DNA from: an uncultured Alistipes sp.
GTDB taxonomy: Bacteria; Bacteroidota; Bacteroidia; Bacteroidales; Rikenellaceae
Direction of reading: 5' to 3'
Length of the DNA stretch: 32,117 nucleotides
NCBI GenBank assembly: GCA_937880705.1
Contig: CALGRZ010000047.1
Location: 1 to 32,117 of the forward strand
Positions 30,043-32,117 of this stretch are shown here, one piece after another. The number at the start of each line of letters is the position of its first letter. The first letter of the stretch is position 1. The notes below the pieces were generated by a model. It was given only the letters and a program-made list of their open reading frames with translations, was not told the origin of the DNA and ran no database searches. The position numbers and the translations under genes are program-made.

Positions 30043-32117
30043 TGAAACGAAACTTTGCGCATAAGATAACATCGGCACTCTCGGCCGTGATAGTTCTGCT
30101 CTTTGCAGCGGCACTATTCACCAAGTGTGCCTCGACAATGACACCCACGGGTGGCCCGAAAGATACCATACCGCCCGTAATCGTCTTGATGAACCCCAAT
30201 AACTTCACCACCGAGGTAGATACGCTGCACCCACCGAAGATTTACATCGAATTTGACGAGTATGTGCAGATTAAGGACCAGCAGAAGGAGCTCTTTACCT
30301 CGCCTGCGATGAAGAAGAAACCCTCGGTCATCAGGCGTGGCCGTGGCATCGTCGTAACTATCAAGGATACCTTGAAGCCGAACACCACCTACGCCATCAA
30401 CTTCGGCTCTTCGATTCTCGACAACAACGAGGGCAACCCCTTGCACTCTATGCGCTATGTATTCTCTACGGGCAAGGAGGTTGACTCGATGTATATGTCG
30501 GGCTACACTGCCGATTCGTATAAGGCCGACTCGGTAAGCAAGTCGTTTATCTTCTTCTTCCCTGCCGACTCTGTCGAGAAGCCTGAGGAGTGGGACTCTA
30601 CGATGTTTAAGTATAAGCCTGCGGTTATCGCGCGTGCCGAGAAGAACGGCATCTTCATCGCGCAGAACCTCAAGCCTATCGACTACCGTGTCTACGCCTT
30701 CGAGGACACCAACGGCAATATGGAGTATGAGCCTTCGGTAGACCAGATTGGCTTCCTCGACTCGGTATGCAACCCCAGCCGTATGCCCGGTTTCACCATC
30801 TGGTTCGACTCGTTGCGCCACTACCCCTCAGCCGAGGCGCAGACCTACTTCCGTATGTTTATGGATCGCCGCTTTATGCGCCAGACACTGAGTGCTCAGG
30901 AGCGCCCCACACGCCACAAGGCGATGCTCTATTTCGGCTCCGAGAACCCCGAAGTTGTAAAATTGGAGTTTGACTCTATACCCACGGAGCGCGTTATCTA
31001 CGACCCACAGAGCGTAGGCAAGGATACCGTAGCTTTGTGGTTCGATATGCCTGCCGAGGAGCTTCCCGACACCATCAAGGGCACAATCACCTACTTCAAG
31101 CACGACTCTATCAACAACCTTGTCGAGACCTCGGATAAGCTACGCTTGGCGTGGGTGTACACCGAGTCGAAGGCCGATAGGGAGAAGCGCGAGAAGGAGG
31201 AGAAGGAGCGCGAAAAGGCCGAGAAGGCTGGCTTGCCCTACGAGGAGCCTAAGCCCGAAAACCCCTTCAAGGTTACGATGGATAGCTCAGGCGAGCTAAA
31301 CAAGGATAAGCATATCAAGTTTGCGTTCGACTACCCGCTCACGAAGTTCGACTCGGCAAATATCGTACTGCGAAAGATGATAAATGGCGACACCACGAAT
31401 GTCGACTTCCACTTTGTGAAGGATACGCTCAACCGCCGTAAGTATGAGCTACGCGCCGAGTGGGAGGCCTTGGCCAACTACGAGCTTATGATTCCTTCGG
31501 GCGTCTTCCGTAACACCGCTCAGGAGCAGAACGACACCATAACCTGCAAATATACAGGCTCCGACCCTGCGAAGTATACCAACTATCTCGCCAAGCTCGG
31601 CTTCACCAGCGACGTGGGCCTCGCGGAGTATGGCGAGCCTAAGGGGCAGATGAAGATGGCCGGAACCACGGAGTGGAACACCGATGGCAGCACAGCCTCG
31701 CGCCTCCCGCGCTTAGCCTACGGCTACGAGGTGGAGGTGCCACCAATCCACATGATCACCTTCTACAACGGCGTGGCTAACGACGGACGCATGGTCGCAC
31801 CACGCCTCGTGGATCGTATCGAGCGCGATGGCAAAGTGGTTGAGCGCCCACCCGTGGTTACGCTCAATAATCGTATGTGCTCGAAGAAGACATTGGCATT
31901 GCTCGACACCTGCCTTGCCGCAGCATCCCTACGCACGGGCACCAAGTTTCGCGACCTGCCCATACCCTTTGGCTGCAAGACCGGCACCGCGCAGGTATGG
32001 TCCAACTTCGTGTCGCAGGGCATCATCGACCATGAGCAGATGGCCAACGGCATGACCCCCAGCGACGACCACTACTACTACGGCTCGATAGTATGCACTA
32101 TGCCCCAGGAGAGACCC
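30042..32117 (+). CDS. Chimeric ORF: Ig-like lipoprotein fused in frame to the C-terminal part of an FtsI-type transpeptidase (partial at window end)
   Basis: The frame is open from ATG 30042 to the last base (692 codons, no stop). Residues about 1-507 are a Bacteroidetes Ig-like lipoprotein: signal helix, lipid Cys31 (KCAS), TPTGGPKDTIPP, then a Big_5-type Ig domain (about 40-145) and a charged Lys/Glu-rich coil (about 385-405). Residues about 508-692 are unrelated: YTNYLAKLGF, RLPRLAYGYEVEVPPIHMIT, YNGVANDGRMVAPR and GCKTGTAQVW (Lys646), the C-terminal transpeptidase region of an FtsI/PBP3-like protein. The catalytic SxxK and SxN motifs, which lie upstream in PBPs, are absent, so the PBP part cannot be active alone. 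Either the sequence is misjoined near 31,563-31,580 or a real deletion/rearrangement fused two genes. Confidence 0.85.
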   Translation, partial: MKRNFAHKITSALSAVIVLLFAAALFTKCASTMTPTGGPKDTIPPVIVLMNPNNFTTEVDTLHPPKIYIEFDEYVQIKDQQKELFTSPAMKKKPSVIRRGRGIVVTIKDTLKPNTTYAINFGSSILDNNEGNPLHSMRYVFSTGKEVDSMYMSGYTADSYKADSVSKSFIFFFPADSVEKPEEWDSTMFKYKPAVIARAEKNGIFIAQNLKPIDYRVYAFEDTNGNMEYEPSVDQIGFLDSVCNPSRMPGFTIWFDSLRHYPSAEAQTYFRMFMDRRFMRQTLSAQERPTRHKAMLYFGSENPEVVKLEFDSIPTERVIYDPQSVGKDTVALWFDMPAEELPDTIKGTITYFKHDSINNLVETSDKLRLAWVYTESKADREKREKEEKEREKAEKAGLPYEEPKPENPFKVTMDSSGELNKDKHIKFAFDYPLTKFDSANIVLRKMINGDTTNVDFHFVKDTLNRRKYELRAEWEALANYELMIPSGVFRNTAQEQNDTITCKYTGSDPAKYTNYLAKLGFTSDVGLAEYGEPKGQMKMAGTTEWNTDGSTASRLPRLAYGYEVEVPPIHMITFYNGVANDGRMVAPRLVDRIERDGKVVERPPVVTLNNRMCSKKTLALLDTCLAAASLRTGTKFRDLPIPFGCKTGTAQVWSNFVSQGIIDHEQMANGMTPSDDHYYYGSIVCTMPQERP
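31563..31580 (+). other. Junction between the Ig-like lipoprotein and FtsI-like sequence
   Basis: The family change occurs around SDPAKYT. A D-P-x-K/E-Y motif appears, as I recall, in both families at about this point, so the shared bases (GACCCTGCGAAGTATACC) could be a microhomology site for recombination or for a false assembly overlap. The exact base is not resolvable by eye. Confidence 0.6.

Overview
The window looks like chromosome from an anaerobic gut member of the Bacteroidales, most like Alistipes/Rikenellaceae. The evidence is the repeated Bacteroidetes promoter signature (TTTG, about 19-20 bases, TAnnTTTG), a reverse-order rubrerythrin, a WbqC-like protein, a PG_1098-type methyltransferase, a DUF2520 protein next to a KdsC phosphatase, and high G+C coding sequence with A/T-rich gaps. 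No rRNA, tRNA, CRISPR array, transposase or phage gene was seen. Species placement is inference.

Layout. Bases 1-5,700 hold a lone lipoprotein (+), then four minus-strand genes: glutathione peroxidase, reverse rubrerythrin, a small membrane protein and a POT-family peptide transporter. Two of the gaps here carry copies of one unusual repeat element, built of decamer arrays in inverted orientation around a conserved G+C-rich core. A divergent, palindromic promoter region separates the transporter from a plus-strand pair: glycogen branching enzyme and an L,D-transpeptidase-like LysM protein that lacks its catalytic cysteine. A NatA/NatB-like ABC exporter pair follows. From 18,827 down to 11,331 runs a tight seven-gene minus-strand operon: xerD, alpha/beta hydrolase, MBL-fold hydrolase, ComEC-like channel, PG_1098-like methyltransferase, a YihY-DUF2520 fusion, and kdsC. 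Then come prmA and a WbqC-like gene (+), whose 3' end overlaps a convergent family 2 glycoside hydrolase gene. A cvpA-rsgA-trmH-aminotransferase cluster (+) follows. After a repeat-filled gap of about 400 bases comes a flippase-holB-folK-lipoprotein-Ig-like lipoprotein cluster whose genes overlap by 1-4 bases.

How the genes fit together. Much of the window is housekeeping: oxidative stress defence (gpx, rubrerythrin), LPS/Kdo synthesis (kdsC), RNA and ribosome maturation (rsgA, trmH, prmA), replication and chromosome segregation (holB, xerD), folate (folK), glycogen (glgB) and envelope functions.

Most worth a second look: (1) the inverted short-tandem-repeat elements, with unit lengths of 7, 8, 9 and 10 bases at different loci; (2) an in-frame chimera at the right edge joining an Ig-like lipoprotein to the C-terminal part of an FtsI-type transpeptidase without its active-site serine, which may be an assembly join or a real rearrangement; (3) the YihY-DUF2520 fusion; (4) the Cys-to-Ser change in the L,D-transpeptidase active site.
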